This document shows, piece by piece, positions 1 to 12,174 of a DNA stretch of 64,000 nt. The notes under the pieces were generated by a model. That model did no database searches, was not told the DNA's origin, and saw only the letters and a program-made list of their open reading frames with translations. This DNA comes from Bimastos eiseni (Eukaryota > Annelida > Clitellata > Crassiclitellata > Lumbricidae). How positions within the stretch are numbered: position 1 is the stretch's first letter; the number at the start of each line of letters is the position of its first letter. Where the stretch lies: the NCBI GenBank assembly GCA_959347315.1, contig OY365812.1, positions 872,727-936,726 of the forward strand, read 5' to 3'. Made by a program: the position numbers and the translations under genes.

Positions 1-183
1 TAACCCTCGTTACGCACTAATATGATAGCGTAATGAATTCAGGGTTTAACGACAGCTTATGACAACAGAGACCGTTGCCGTCGACAAAAATTTGCTTGGC
101 ATATTACAGCACTGGCAAGATGATAGCGTAAAATGAAATTCGTCGTTGTCTCTCGCTATTGCCGTATCATTCTCTGTCCATCG

Positions 184-436
184 TCAGTCAGTCAGTCAGT
201 CAGTCAGTCAGTCAGTCAGTCAGTCAGTCAGTCAGTCAGTCAGTCAGTCAGTCAGTCAGTCAGTCAGTCAGTCAGTCAGTCAGTCAGTCAGTCAGTCAGT
301 CAGTCAGTCAGTCAGTCAGTCAGTCAGTCAGTCAGTCAGTCAGTCAGTCAGTCAGTCAGTCAGTCAGTCAGTCAGTCAGTCAGTCAGTCTGTCTGTCTGT
401 CTGTATGTGTCTGTCTGTTTGTCTGTCTGTCTGTCT
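184..436. repeat. (TCAG)n microsatellite passing into (TGTC)n
   Basis: About fifty uninterrupted TCAG units run from 184 to 388, followed by a TGTC-type tract to about 436. Because the period is 4 nt, all three forward frames stay open and encode the same Ser-Gln-Ser-Val repeat, so the long open frames here are an artefact of the repeat. No splice signals or flanking coding sequence support a gene. Confidence 0.95.
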
Positions 437-1500
437 TATATGGATCACTGGGTGAGATGCCTCTTAAACAACAAAATCGAGATAATGCTGGCTCTCTACG
501 ATGTCTCAACGGCGTTCCATATAGTTCTACATTGTATGGTCAACTGTACCCTTCTCCAGCGTTTCGATACGTCTAATGCACTGAAGGGTCTTCCCCATCT
601 GGTGTTTCCGTTTATCTGAATTACTTCAGATTCCAGTAACGGGGAGGCAGCTTGTAACAGCGCATAAATCCCGGTTAATCGGGGAACCAGCGTATACAGA
701 TCAAAACGTGCGTCCTATCGTTTCCGATCTAAATTCCTTTTGTCCTCGCTTAAGCTTCAACTTCAGAAAGTTTTTTCATAAATTGTGATTTTCGACACTA
801 AAAGTAACTTTTTCTCACGTATTATTTTTTCTCATTGTACGCTTAAGGCTCACGATAGAGTGGGTCATTTCGAAGCTTGTTTCTTTAAGATTACGTGACC
901 GAACTCAAAATCTCGTTAGCTATAATACATATATTATGGCGGAGTTTACTAGCTTAGTCGTGTGTTTGTAATAAGTTTATTTAACGACGCATCCATGACA
1001 AGGATGATACAAGGCACAATGTACATGAAATGTTAGTACAGTGTTGTCTCTTATTGAAGAGTTAATCTATAACATTGTTCATTTAATTTATGCAGTTATT
1101 TTCTTTCTATATACATTATGCTGCTGATGATGTTAATAGAGTATTATCTCAGATTTAAGAGTTATTCTAGAATTATTCATTTAGTTTATGCAGTTATTAT
1201 CAGTTTGATAAGAATTCTTCTCAATATATAATATTATATACATGATGCCTGCAGAATTCGTTAGTCTGCATAGTTGTACCCGTCAGAATAATTATCATCA
1301 CCAAAAAAGATATAGAGAGAACTCATGAATGGAACACAGTGACCAAACTTTTCAAAGGCGTTACATTTGGCAGAGACTGAGTTGTAGGCTTCGACGCTGG
1401 TTATAACATTATAATTAGTAAAATGTCGCAAGACAACCTAAGCAAATCTTTACAGTTTAACCTTTTAATAAGGGACTTTTACAATTGAATAATTCAATGC
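437..1500. other. AT-rich intergenic sequence, no gene recognised
   Basis: No protein family, RNA gene or terminal-repeat element was recognised. It lies downstream of the decayed kelch exon that begins near 1526 and may contain its 3' flank. Confidence 0.5.
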
Positions 1501-1525
1501 TATATACATTGAATATCTAAAAATG

Positions 1526-2432
1526 TCAGTAATATATGCTGGGAAAAAAGCGCATATTTGCATGAGCAGATACAAGAGACGGTTTTGGCAATCTACCGTG
1601 AATCTTCCATTCAATCGGTTTATCGTCGATGATATTCTGAAGAGGAACACACGTACGTCGTCGCTGCAGTCCATGTTTTATTGCCATCTTTATCCATTTC
1701 AGTGCTTTCTCCTCCGATGACAAAGATTCGTCCGTTCTCAAGAAGCAAACCAAAATGATCAACGTCTGTTTTAAATTGTTTCCTTTCTTGCCAAGTCTCC
1801 GTCTCAATGTTATGTATGAAACAGGTGTAATGTCCAATCAAAATAACAAATGAGTCCCGGAGTTCAGCTCGCATCATGTAATTACCACGTGGCATTGGTT
1901 TCGTAAGAAGTGTGCACTTGTTTTGCTTAGTGTTGTATACCCGAGCATAATTTAGCGCATCATAATCTTTATCTGCTCCACCAAAGATATAAAGTGAATT
2001 ATTGAATGGAACACAGTTTCCTGAGTAATGAACACAGTGAACCAACTTTCCAACTGTTGTGCATTTGTCAGCGACTGCGTTGTATGCTTCAACGCTGTTT
2101 AGAACGCTTTTATTGGAATTAACATATCCTCCACAGATGAACAAAACTCCATCGATAAACGCTGCGCTGTGTCTAAATCGGCCTTGAATTAAAGACGCGC
2201 ATTTCTTCCAGCCATTAATCCATGTGTATTTCCAGATTTCAACATATTTTTCTCCTATTCCTGTAACGTACATCGTGTTGCAATACACGGCTGCGAATAC
2301 TTCGTTTTCCATTGAAGTCGGTATTCGTTCTTCTGTTGAGATTTCATTTGATCGATGTAGATTTACTTTGATGACGTCCTTCGCTGTAGTCCAGCGAACC
2401 CGACGACTATTGCACAGTTCTCGATCTGTGTT
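1526..2432 (-). pseudogene. Kelch-repeat exon of decayed TRIM-kelch gene A
   Basis: The exon runs on the minus strand from an acceptor near 2432 to a stop near 1526. It encodes a kelch beta-propeller very like those at 10686 and 60764, with shared blocks such as RHSAAFIDG, ICGGYV, SVEAYNAV and IFVIGG. It is frameshifted at least twice. Near the 5' end, the conserved ENCAIVVG frame runs into a stop and coding resumes in another frame (VNLHRSNEIS). Near 1671, one A is missing after a TGG codon relative to the intact copy, so the conserved tail (VPLQNIIDDKPIEW) sits in a different frame. Kelch propellers usually bind protein substrates. As written this exon cannot make the full domain. Sequencing error is a possible alternative, but the partner exon upstream is also broken. 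Confidence 0.8.
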
Positions 2433-3147
2433 CTGGTTGCTATTAAAACAACGAGATCAAATATTTTGATTGCTGGAGATAGACCGCTTAAATAGAACGA
2501 TGTCGCTTATCAAGTTGAATTATATCCTACTGACAGGTATTCTTGTGATAGTGGGAGGAATACTGGTCGTATACGACTGAGCGTATAATTTTAATAGTAT
2601 CTATCAAATGAATTCAAGTGCATTCCTATTTGTCGCTTATTAAACACTTAGGTATTTCTCACAGGGTTTATTCAAATTATCAATATTATTGAATCTAAAA
2701 TGCAGCTTTGCTTCACGGGAATTAAATTACTCGCGATTCGATCGGGCGAATTTTTAGCTTCATCTTTAGCCAATGTTGACAGACATTATAATACTTTTCA
2801 ACTACGCAGATCTGTACGCTGCCAGAGCTAGGCCCAAGCCCGGATAAATGTGGAGGGCGACGCTCGCTAATTATCTTTGTTCGAACACAGTGTTGTTAAT
2901 CTGACATTACTACAACTACGTTGAAGGACCCTCTACGCCACAGCTCGTACTCTGTTAGTGACAGTCCAAATCCTACATTTTAACAGATCAAAATTAATTA
3001 TAAAGTTCAGAGTGAGCAAATACGTTGGCACTAATCCCTGCTTCAGGTTTTAATGTAAAGAATCATTTAGGGTTATCCGAATAAACAATATTAAATACAT
3101 GTAGGTCTGCGTAAATTTAAAAAGACATTTTGATTTAAAAACCATAC
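2433..3147. other. Putative intron of TRIM-kelch gene A
   Basis: The sequence lies between the RING/B-box exon and the kelch exon of decayed gene A. It contains one copy of the dispersed repeat described at 2815-2965. No further exon was recognised. Confidence 0.5.
2815..2965 (-). repeat. Dispersed repeat family R1, copy 1
   Basis: On the minus strand this matches a core shared with copies near 5867, 8075, 12175 and 62540. The core holds a TTTAACGACACTGTGTGA-like block, then GATCATTAGCG, then CCTCCT, then GGCTTGGGACTGGCACTG. This copy is diverged. The class (SINE, MITE or other) was not determined. Confidence 0.6.
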
Positions 3148-4049
3148 CTTGGATGCAGCCTACAAAGTTGTCGCTGAATTTCTGGAAGACTTGTCTTAAA
3201 TCTGTTGCTCTGAAAGTAACTTCGACTGATTGATGTGGACGACCAATGAATGCCTCATGATCCTTTTCTATCTCGTCTGCTCTACCAATTAATTGGTCAA
3301 CCGAACTGCAGATGTCGCTGGCCGATCCTTTTAATGTCAGTTCAGTACAATAGGCCTCAAAACTACTATATTATGCAACATCTATCAATTTCCTCCGTTT
3401 GATTTTCTATTTCCTTTGAATGGTTTGATTTTATTGCAGATAACTAACCGAAAAGTGATTTCGTATGTCGATCCATCATGTCTTTAAGTTCCTTATTTTT
3501 GGTATAAATTTTCTTCTCTGTACCGACTATATCTTTAAGGAAATCCGCTTTCCTCTTCTCCTTGTTTTTTCTCATCAACAACATTTCATTCACGAAGGCC
3601 GATATCTTCAATGCTGTCTCTTCAATCGTTTGGCGAATTTCTTCATCAAACGTTGTCACATCTTTGCAATCGTGGAATTTGTGACTTTCAACAAAACACG
3701 AGACGCAGACGATTTCTTTGCAATCGGAGCAATAGTGGTCTAATGGTTTATTAGTGTGTTTGGTGCAGGCTTTCATAGAAACCAGTCGCTTTCTTGCTGG
3801 ATTTATGTCACTTCCTATATTCGCAATTTGATGATCTTTGCACACATTCAGTGATTGATGACCTTTGACGCAGCTGTCACAGTAATTATCTTGGCAATCT
3901 AGTCATCTCATCGTAGCTATTGGTATTTGTTCTGTTTTACCTTCATTCCTGCATGGCAACATTCATGGATCGTCGAAAACATTCATGCAGATTGGACATT
4001 CTGTTATTTCTCGGAGCTTCTCATCAGTTCTGACTTCTGCTTTCGCCAT
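3148..4049 (-). pseudogene. RING/B-box/coiled-coil exon of decayed TRIM-kelch gene A
   Basis: A start ATG at 4049 opens a RING finger (LREITECPICMNVFDDP). The next codon is TGA where the RING family has Lys or Arg before LPC. A further TGA precedes a B-box-1-like segment (CQDNYCDSCVKGHQ). An intact B-box 2 (CTKHTNKPLDHYCSDCKEIV) and coiled coil follow at 3845-3444. A TAG then interrupts the coiled coil, after which matching sequence continues to a GTATGG donor at 3147. It is the same exon type as 13832-14839 but additionally keeps a first B-box. At least three in-frame stops make it a pseudogene. The open stretch 3444-3845 alone could encode only a B-box fragment. Confidence 0.82.
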
Positions 4050-4289
4050 CCTCGCTTATTCTGAAATTAAACAATACAAGGTCAATAATGCCATGCCATT
4101 TGAATGGTTATTTTCCGCTATCTACATAACTCTCAACATTATCTATTGAGTGAAATATTTGCAATGCTGTGACCATTCATTGTTTCATTCACTCAGAAGA
4201 CGTTTAATAGCGCCACTCTTAATATTAACCGATCCCGTCACAGTATTCGCTGCAGAGCGATTATAACCAGCTTCAGAAAATGGAAGACA

Positions 4290-4356
4290 GTTTGGAGCAA
4301 ATATTAACTTACTCTATTACGGAGGGTAATAGAGTAAGTTAATATTTGCTCCAAAC
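4290..4356. repeat. Perfect 31-bp inverted repeat with 5-nt loop
   Basis: The arms 4290-4320 and 4326-4356 are exact reverse complements around a GGAGG spacer. They lie about 240 bp upstream of the start of TRIM pseudogene A. The arms match without mismatch, so the repeat formed recently or is an artefact of template switching. Confidence 0.9.
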
Positions 4357-4379
4357 TCCAAACTCAGAATGGACAGTTA

Positions 4380-5860
4380 GGCAAACCTACCTTCCCAGTC
4401 GGAACTGGAATCGGTTTCGTTCATGAACAGCAACACAAGAAACGTGAAACGGCGACGTAGATAGACTTGGTTGAGCGATCACTTTCAAGAGTCGACCTTC
4501 AAAGATCTGATAAATTGTGCTACTCAAAAGTGCTCGTATTCTCAGTTCCTATGGTGCTACCGCCTAACTGACAAAGAGTCGTAGTAGAAGTTTTAATTTA
4601 ATGACCCGTGTGACGACAATGATCAATGGATTCCGCTCCGCCTGCAGCTAGGCTTTGGACTGGTTCTGAAGCCAGATGGGAGGGGGTATATCTAAAATGT
4701 TTGGCAGAACACGTGTTAGGGAAAAGGAGAAGATGATGGCTAATTAATCAGAGACTGTCGCTCCAGCCAGGGTCAACTATGTATGTTTATATACTTACAT
4801 TTATATATATATATATATATATATATAATACTATATCGTACCGATTCATCTGTTATCTCGCAGTAATCGGATAAAATCAATCAACGCAAGAGTCGCAGGC
4901 AAAAGAAATGCGATACCATTAGGCATATATCCGATGCGGCTGAGAGCATTTTGCCGTCTAAATGTTGACAATATGAATTTCCATATTACCAAGAGAGGAC
5001 TCTATACGTTAATTATTTGAAAATATGCCAACACAAAGAAAACATGTAGGTCAAACTTGCACAGCGTGCTGTATTTTAAAGGGCTTACCAATTATTAATT
5101 TTACGCTTCCATTGTTAATTATAAATAATTACCTAACGATTTCAGTATTTTCCGGTCATCACGTTGAAAATCACAAAAACCAGATTTACAAAGTTTCTCT
5201 GCATTAATGCGCAAAATCCAGGGGGTGCACCTGCGCCGTCTTGCGCCCCTCTGCGGACGCCCATGAATAGATGATTGATAGGCATTACAAGTCCTCTAAC
5301 CGTCGCCTATGCCACACCTACTGATGTGTGTCATTCCTACGTCATCCCACGCCTTCCCCTACGTCGTACACGGAGAAGGACTGTCTGCATTCAGTGTGCA
5401 AATAGGGGCTAGGCATCAAACTATGGCACGATAGACGCCTGAAACCAATCCATTATGACGCCATTAGCCAAGAAAACAATCAACCTCGGTAGAAATGTTG
5501 CTGAAACACTTTGAATAGGACCACGATGATCAGATTAGATGTTCAAACAGTTTCAATTAGGAATCTTGCTGTGGTGATTTTAAAGCGCCAGATAACTACC
5601 GCAAGATGCGTATGACACGAAATCAAAAGATTCGGTGAACCTTTGACACTCAACCACAGCCTCCATCATTGGGTCACATGATCCAGTCTAAGCCACCCCG
5701 GATGTTTGTTAATGACCTTTGTAGATCAGAGAGTTAATTCGGTAATCGAATCTGATAGAAATCAGGATCCGGCTAGGCGGCCGATTACTCAAACGATTAG
5801 CCTACTCTCACGATTATTTAGTTGCGTTTGATAGCGATCGAAGATGCAAATGTAGTTTCA
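4380..5860. other. Intergenic sequence, no gene recognised
   Basis: Apart from a (TA)n tract at 4799-4827, nothing recognisable was found here. Open frames are short and show no family similarity. Confidence 0.5.
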
Positions 5861-5962
5861 GTTTAACGACACTTTCTAAAAATAGGGATCATTAGCGTCT
5901 TGCATCTCTTGGGACTGGCACTGTTAGAGTGCATGCAGTGGTGGATATTTTCAATTAAAGTG
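5860..5962 (+). repeat. Dispersed repeat family R1, copy 2
   Basis: It contains the CAGTTTAACGACACT block, then GATCATTAGCGTC, then GGGACTGGCACTG and GCAGTGG in the family order. Part of the middle is lost. Confidence 0.6.
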
Positions 5963-7184
5963 ATCGACTACTTGCGCTTTATTTTTGCGCATAACTAGGA
6001 ATGCGCATGCGCAGTTAGTCAAACCAGACAGATGGACGGAATGAAAGACAGCTGAAGAGGACGACAGAAAGTATAAAACTCTGGAAGAAGAGAATATGCG
6101 GTTTACAACAAATTGTAATTAATAATTGGTTCGCTCTCTTGCGTCAAATAATTTCATATTCTTGTCATAATTATACTGTTTTTTAATAAATTAACATATC
6201 CATTCAATACCGATGATTATATTTGTTGAATCAAAGTTGTTAGTAATTACTTCTAATATTGATTTTTTTACACAATGTTGTTTCCTCGGTGAATGCTCAT
6301 CCAACTCTGTGTGCCGCATACTCAACGATTAGACTAGGGGTTTCTGTAATAGTGTGTGATAGAATAAGAACATTATGAACAATGTCATGTTAAAAAATTC
6401 TTCGAAAATTTGATGATTAGAATATTTTACAGATACATTGGTCATAGATAATTTGCTTTATTTTGAAAATTTCTTGATGCAAATATTAATGCACATATTG
6501 TTACATTTGCATGAGATACCATGTTACATGTATTATTGATGTCATTAATACCTTTATTATTTATGTTGTAAAACAATAAACACTAATGAAACAGTTTAAA
6601 ATTCAGACACTTTTGAATGATGTCTTTCGGACGCCATGAATTTCTTTGCACTGTACTGTAAATGTTTCAAACTGTCGTCAACGGCTATAGATGTCATATG
6701 ACGATGTTAAACTGTGGATTAATAATAACATGGGTCGATCATCGGGAATAGGTTATGCATCTATTAAGATAAATAAAAGAATCAAAAATGAAATCTGTGC
6801 TAAATTTTCTGTGAGCATTCAAAGCAATGGCTTCGTGATAGTTGCTATGATGTGTTCTTGTTTTTAAATTTTGATGTAGATTGCTGTCAAATCTGAATTG
6901 CAATGGAATCTTTGATTGTGAGATTAAGACAACTGTAAAAGGTCTTGCATGTAGCTGGCAACGAAGACTGGTCCAATTCCCTCCTCATCCACATTTCAAT
7001 GCTTCACTGAGTCGAATTGGTTCAAGTCGTAATCTTGTTCTGTGGAAGTAGGTGGGGTCACTATCGTCCTGTCAAAGGAATTGTCCTTGGAATAGGGTCC
7101 TGTTATGCTGGAGTGACACTGAGGTCGAATGAGAACAGTTGGGATATGACTTACCAAGAGAAGAATTGCTTACTAAATAATTAT
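5963..7184. other. AT-rich intergenic sequence, no gene recognised
   Basis: The base composition is strongly AT-rich. No coding exon, RNA gene or bounded mobile element was recognised. Confidence 0.5.
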
Positions 7185-8012
7185 CAGCGTTGTATGCAAG
7201 ATTTAAAACTTCAAGACCAAGACGAGACCGAGACACTCGGTTCAAGACAGTACGAGACAGTAAAAGACAAATTAAGTGATCTTACATAAAAGGCTGTAAA
7301 ATACTAATGTATCAGTTTTCGGGAAGAAGGTTCATTTGTAATTTCAATTTGAGACTTGTAATGTATATAGTACTAATTCCTGAGAACAGTTTTTATATAG
7401 TCGCGTTTCATCTTTTCTCCGCGTTTTATCTTTTCGACATCTCTTCTTCAGCCTATCTTCTGAATGGTATAGAGAAAGCCTTTTTAGACACGTCTGAAAT
7501 ATTCTAGACGATTTTAAACAAGCAACTTCGATACCAAGCACCAAACGAAATTATAAATTAGCGCATGTCCTTACTCACTCTGAGAAACTCGAAATTGTAA
7601 CGATCATCTCGGTTATGTTATTGTGCTTTTATACAAATGACAATCTATTGTCATAGCTGTTGTTTGTCAATAACTTCAAATTGCGTTAACGCAAACTTCA
7701 CAATTTCAGGTTCTCTCTCACACATTTTCCCCTTTAATTGAATTTATTTCAGTATCATGTTACTCGCGCGTTAACCAGAATTACCGTTTCTCGTGAATTC
7801 AGTTTCAGTTTCTAGCACAAGATTTTAAGACAGTTAACGCGAAACTTATCGAGACCGCTTGTTCAAGACAGAACAAGACATTCACTTCGAGACAGTTTCT
7901 AAAAATTTGAGACATTAAAGCGAGACCAAGACAACAGGCTTCCGAGAGCGAGACCGAGACATTAAAAAACTGTCTCGAGACTGAGACACTGTCTCGACAC
8001 CATACAACTCTG
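7185..8012. mobile_element. Non-autonomous hAT-type element with 8-bp TSD
   Basis: The left end begins CAGCGTTGTATG, and the right end is the reverse complement of CAGAGTTGTATG. Both ends are followed inward by GAGACCGAGACA-type subterminal repeats. The element is flanked by identical 8-bp direct repeats, ATAATTAT at 7077-7084 shifted into this line as 7177-7184 on the left and 8013-8020 on the right. CAG-type termini with an 8-bp target duplication are the hAT signature. No transposase frame exists in its 828 bp, so it would depend on a transposase supplied in trans. Confidence 0.85.
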
Positions 8013-8069
8013 ATAATTATTGCATTTAAATTATTTTCATGATCCATCTGTTGATGATCGAGGACAATT

Positions 8070-8190
8070 GGTTGGTTGGTTAGTGGCAGTTTAACGACAC
8101 TGTGTGATAGCAAAGATCATTAGCGTCGCCCTCCTCCTTTCTCGAGGCTTGGGACGGGCATTGCTGGACTGTAGGCAGTGGAGGGTTTAT
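8070..8190 (+). repeat. Dispersed repeat family R1, copy 3
   Basis: This is the best preserved forward copy: GTGGCAGTTTAACGACACTG, then GATCATTAGCGTCGCCCTCC, then GAGGCTTGGGAC and GGCAGTGGAGG. It starts about 50 bp after the hAT-type element. Confidence 0.65.
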
Positions 8191-9045
8191 TCTAAGAAAT
8201 CTATCAAAATTATACATCGTGGGAGAACGTGATTAAGTGTTGTATGCATTTGGAGTCAATTAGAGTAAATGAGATGCAGCAGAAGTGTTAGGATGTGACT
8301 TACATGTTACAAGATGACAACGAGTGAGAAGAGTAAGAGGAGGAGAGGGAGGTCGAAGCAACGAGGAAGGCCGGATAAGACTTTTCTTCATCTTCATTTG
8401 CTGTTGCAATCACAATCGATTTCTGTTTCAAATAGGCGAATTGGTAAAAAATATTTGATTTTTCATAGACAGGTCTTAGACAACATGGTTATATGATACA
8501 TGCATTGCATTTGGTCACATCATTTATAATAAGATAATGACGAAACGCAAGATACCAATATTAGTGCACCTCACGACACCTTTAAATCGCTGCTAACTGA
8601 CATAATGTGTTCCCGGCTTTAGTTCATTTTCAGCCTTTGTCATTGTAAAACCTTTTTGATGAGTTGGTATATAAAAGTCGGCGATAACATTTAAAAAGTC
8701 TCTTTCACAGCATAATCATAGTATGAACCATATTCAGCGCTTTTCAACAATCTAAGGGTTTTATAATCTGATCGAAGTATCTCTATTAATAGTTATCATA
8801 GTCATAACCTACTTTGAAGGCGAAGGTGTTTTGGGGTAGTACTTCATTAATTTCATCAGTTTTCGATGATTCCAAAGACTTCCTCGTGATACTCAACCCG
8901 ACCTTCAGACTTTTTAAATCTGAATATTCTAGGAACAGGACGACCCGTGGTATCACTGCTCTCAACCAAGACAGTTGCAATCGATGTGCATAATTATATG
9001 CGTTACAATGACCTCTGGTCGCAGCATATATAGCGACGTGACAAA
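8191..9045. other. Intergenic sequence, no gene recognised
   Basis: Short open frames only, with no recognised domains. The region ends at the Helitron 5' terminus. Confidence 0.5.
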
Positions 9046-10181
9046 TCTATATAAAAAAAGCAAGAATTATGTATGTCTGTCTGTCTGTGTGTCACTGCAC
9101 GGCGATGAATTTGCACAGTTTTAGAGCAATTCACTCGAAACCTTCACCGTTATCTCGGGGGAACACCTGATACACGCAGTCGATGAGTTGGTGAAACCCG
9201 CGCACGCCATATTCCAGGTCTCCAGGGCCAAAAACTTGTTTCAGGACCCCCCAAGTGACACGTGCATGTTGGTCCCCGAACTGTAGGAATGCTGTACATG
9301 TGCACTAATTTCTGTTTACGAATGAACGGTTTGGGAGATATAGGTAGCAGGTATAGAGTTGGCAATCATTTGCACACTTGGTTAGGTGGGTATGTACTTT
9401 GCACGCATCGGTGTATATACACAGTTTTGTTTATGCATTTCCACACTTTTACAGCTATTCACTCGAAAGAGCTTTCGTGAAGCAAAAAGCGAGTTCGTGG
9501 GAACGCAGAGGGTTCTGGCTATCTGAGGAAAAAGAGGGGTTAGAATGATGAAGAGGGTTAGGAAATGGCTTACAGGATAGTTGAGGAGGGAGAGGAGGAG
9601 AAGGAGGTCATAGGGAAGGATTATGGAGTACGGAAAAGGAGAAGTGTGACGACGGCTGCATGATGAAAAGGGTGATGAGAGTGAAAAGGAGGATGGGTTG
9701 GAAGGAGAAAGCGGTTAGGACAGGGTGGGAAGTACGCGGAAGGGAAGAAAGTTGGGAAAAGGTGAGTGAGAAAAAAAGAAGTAAATAGAAATAAGAGAAG
9801 ACGGAGAAAGAGAAGGGGAGTTAGAGATGTGGAGGAGGGATTACAATAGGAAATGTGAATGAAACGTAATGAAGTGGTGGAAAGAGATGATGCCAGGAAT
9901 CAGACGAAGAAGGAGGGAGGAAGGTGAGTAAGGATGAACACTATGAAATAGAAAGAGGAGGAAAAGTTGAAGATACATGTATATCTAGATTTTGTGTGTG
10001 TATGTCTGTCCGTTTATGCATTTGCACACTTTTACACCAATTCACTAGAAACGTTTGACGTTCGCTCGGGGAACACCTGGGGCACTTGGTAGAGGGGTTG
10101 GTGTACCTGCGGCCGCCGTCTTTCTGCTCTCCAGGGCCAAAAACCTGTCTCAACCCGGGCAACGCCGGGTACCCCAGCTAG
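9046..10181 (+). mobile_element. Non-autonomous Helitron
   Basis: The left terminus is TCTATATAAAAAAAGC followed by a TATGTCTGTCTGTC tract. The right terminus has a GC hairpin (CCCGG, loop GCAACG, CCGGG) and ends CAGCTAG. The host bases flanking the insertion are A on the left and T on the right. These 5'-TC, 3'-hairpin, CTAG and A/T insertion features are the Helitron hallmarks. The interior holds partial internal copies of the terminal region (around 9100-9480 and 9995-10140) and a purine-rich tract (about 9525-9960). No Rep/helicase gene is present. Confidence 0.82.
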
Positions 10182-10685
10182 TATATAATATAAGAATTTA
10201 CTATTTAACGGTGTCTAATCGAAGCACAACACTTGCAAATTCATATGCAGTGACACTGGCCATTCTTTTGGTTCAGATGCATCTCAACGTCAATAAATTC
10301 AGACGCCAACAACTTAACGAGCTAATGATAGACCTATGTTGTATTCTGACTGCTTTGTGATCAAGAATTTATTGGTGAACTCAAAGAACTTTAAAAATCA
10401 TCATTAAGTCAATAATCATATATAAAAGCACAAGATTGTCGTTCCTATTTATTGTCATCATTTTGATCATCAGCTTCATTATCTGGTTTTTTAGAATTAA
10501 AACATTAAACGCTGAGAATGTGCCTCTTGTCTCCTTTAAAAAATAGTCCTAGATGACGATAATCTAAGGTCAATGTTAAAAGCAGATAAATAAAGGGAAT
10601 TAAATACAATGCATTAAATGAGTCATTATCATCAAAACAATGACGTCCAACATCAACAGGCCGTTGGTGTTCTTAGTACTAATTA
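10182..10685. other. 3' flank of TRIM-kelch gene B, no gene recognised
   Basis: AT-rich sequence between the Helitron end and the stop codon of the kelch exon. It may include the 3' untranslated region of gene B. Confidence 0.45.
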
Positions 10686-11589
10686 CTAGACTAAAAATTG
10701 TACTTTTGCATAGGATTGTACAAGACATGGCTTTGTCATTTTACCGTGAATCCTCCATTCGATCGCTTTATCATCAATGATGTTCTGAAGAGGGACATAA
10801 CGTACGTCGTCTCTGCAGTTCCAAACGTCTTTGCCATCTTTATCTGTTTCACACTTTCCTCCTCCGATGACAAAGATTCGTCCGTTCTCAAGAACCAAAC
10901 CAAAGTGACCAACATCTGTCTTAAACCGTTTCCTTTCACTCCAAGTCTCCGTCTCAATGTTATATATAAAACAAGTATGACATCCAATCAAAATAACAGA
11001 TGTATCCCAGAGCACAGCTCGCATCAAAATATGGCCGCATGGCAATGGTTTCGTAAGGAGAGTGCATGTGTTCTGCTCAGTGTTGTACACTTGAACGTAA
11101 TTTGACTCTTTGTTATCTTTAGCTTCTCCACCGAAGATATAGAGTGAACCCTTAAACGGAACACAGTTTCCTGTAGAATGGACACAATGAACCAACTTTC
11201 CAACTGCGGTGCATTTGTCATCGACTGCGTTGTAGGCTTCAACGCTGTCTAGAAGACTATTATTAGAATCAAAAAATCCTCCACAGATGTACAACACTTC
11301 ATCGATAAACGCTGCGCTGTGTCTACGTCGGCCTTGAACTAAAGAAGCGCATTTCTTCCACCCAGAAAGCTCTGTGTATTTCCAGATTTCATCATTACCG
11401 TTTCCTATTCCTGTAACGTACATCGTGTTAGAGTAAACGGCTGCGAATGCTTCTTGTTCCATTTTTGTCGGTATTTGTTTCTTCGCTGAGATTTCATTTG
11501 ACCGATGTAGATTTATATTGAAGAAGTCATTCGTTATCGTCCGTCCGTCATTTATTCCCACAACAAATGCACAATTCTCAAAATGTGAT
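10686..11589 (-). CDS. Kelch-repeat exon of TRIM-kelch gene B
   Basis: A single open exon encodes about 300 residues forming roughly five kelch repeats. Blocks seen in order include MYVTGIG, RRRHSAAFID, YICGGF, SVEAYNAV, YIFGGEA and FVIGGG, followed by a conserved tail (YVPLQNIIDDKAIEW) and a stop at 10686. The exon is best started at a CCCAG acceptor just above 11589, so the frame reads SHFENCAFVVG before the first internal Met. Kelch propellers commonly recruit substrates, and here the likely partner is the RING/B-box exon at 13832-14839. That exon ends in phase 1 while this acceptor reads as phase 2, so an undetected small exon or another splice choice must lie between them. No stops or shifts interrupt it. 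Confidence 0.85.
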
Positions 11590-12174
11590 CTGGGTTTTGT
11601 TGAAACTATAAAAGTAAAATCATTGATTGCTGGAATTTGAACTGACTGCCTATTAAATTGAATTAATTAATCCTAATTACATTTATTGCCGTGATTGTCA
11701 GTAATCTGATCGATAATTCACTTCTTGAAATTGTAACGCGCGCAAAATCATACCATAATGTGAATATAACGAGCGGATAGTTAGTTGACGGGAGAAAATG
11801 ACTAAGATTTACAAATTCTAGAAAGCCAAGAACAAATTGCGAGTTTTGAGCGGCTGCGTGAAGGAAGCCAGCCATTCGTAGCGAGTGTGGCAGTACACTT
11901 CATTTGCGAGGAGCAGAAGCATGAAATGTACCAGAGCAAATCCAGTGAATTCACGTTTGCTGTTTATTCAACACTTCAGTCTTCTTTTGTTCAAAATATA
12001 CATGTAGCAATATTATTACGCTATATAAAATGAAGCTTTGACTCGCGTTGTTATATTTCCTCACGTTATTTAAAAGCCAATTGAGAAATTCACTATTGCA
12101 CACCGTTACTTAGCTGCCCCATAAGATTATTTAAACTTTCGCAATAATATATCGAAATCCAATACTAGTACTAC

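Noticed and set aside
133..619. Long open frames with Ser-Gln-Ser-Val repeats in all three forward frames
   Set aside because: They are a by-product of a 4-bp microsatellite that contains no stop in any frame.
7017..7289. 90-codon forward frame
   Set aside because: It runs into the hAT-type MITE, whose GAGAC repeats supply much of its sequence.
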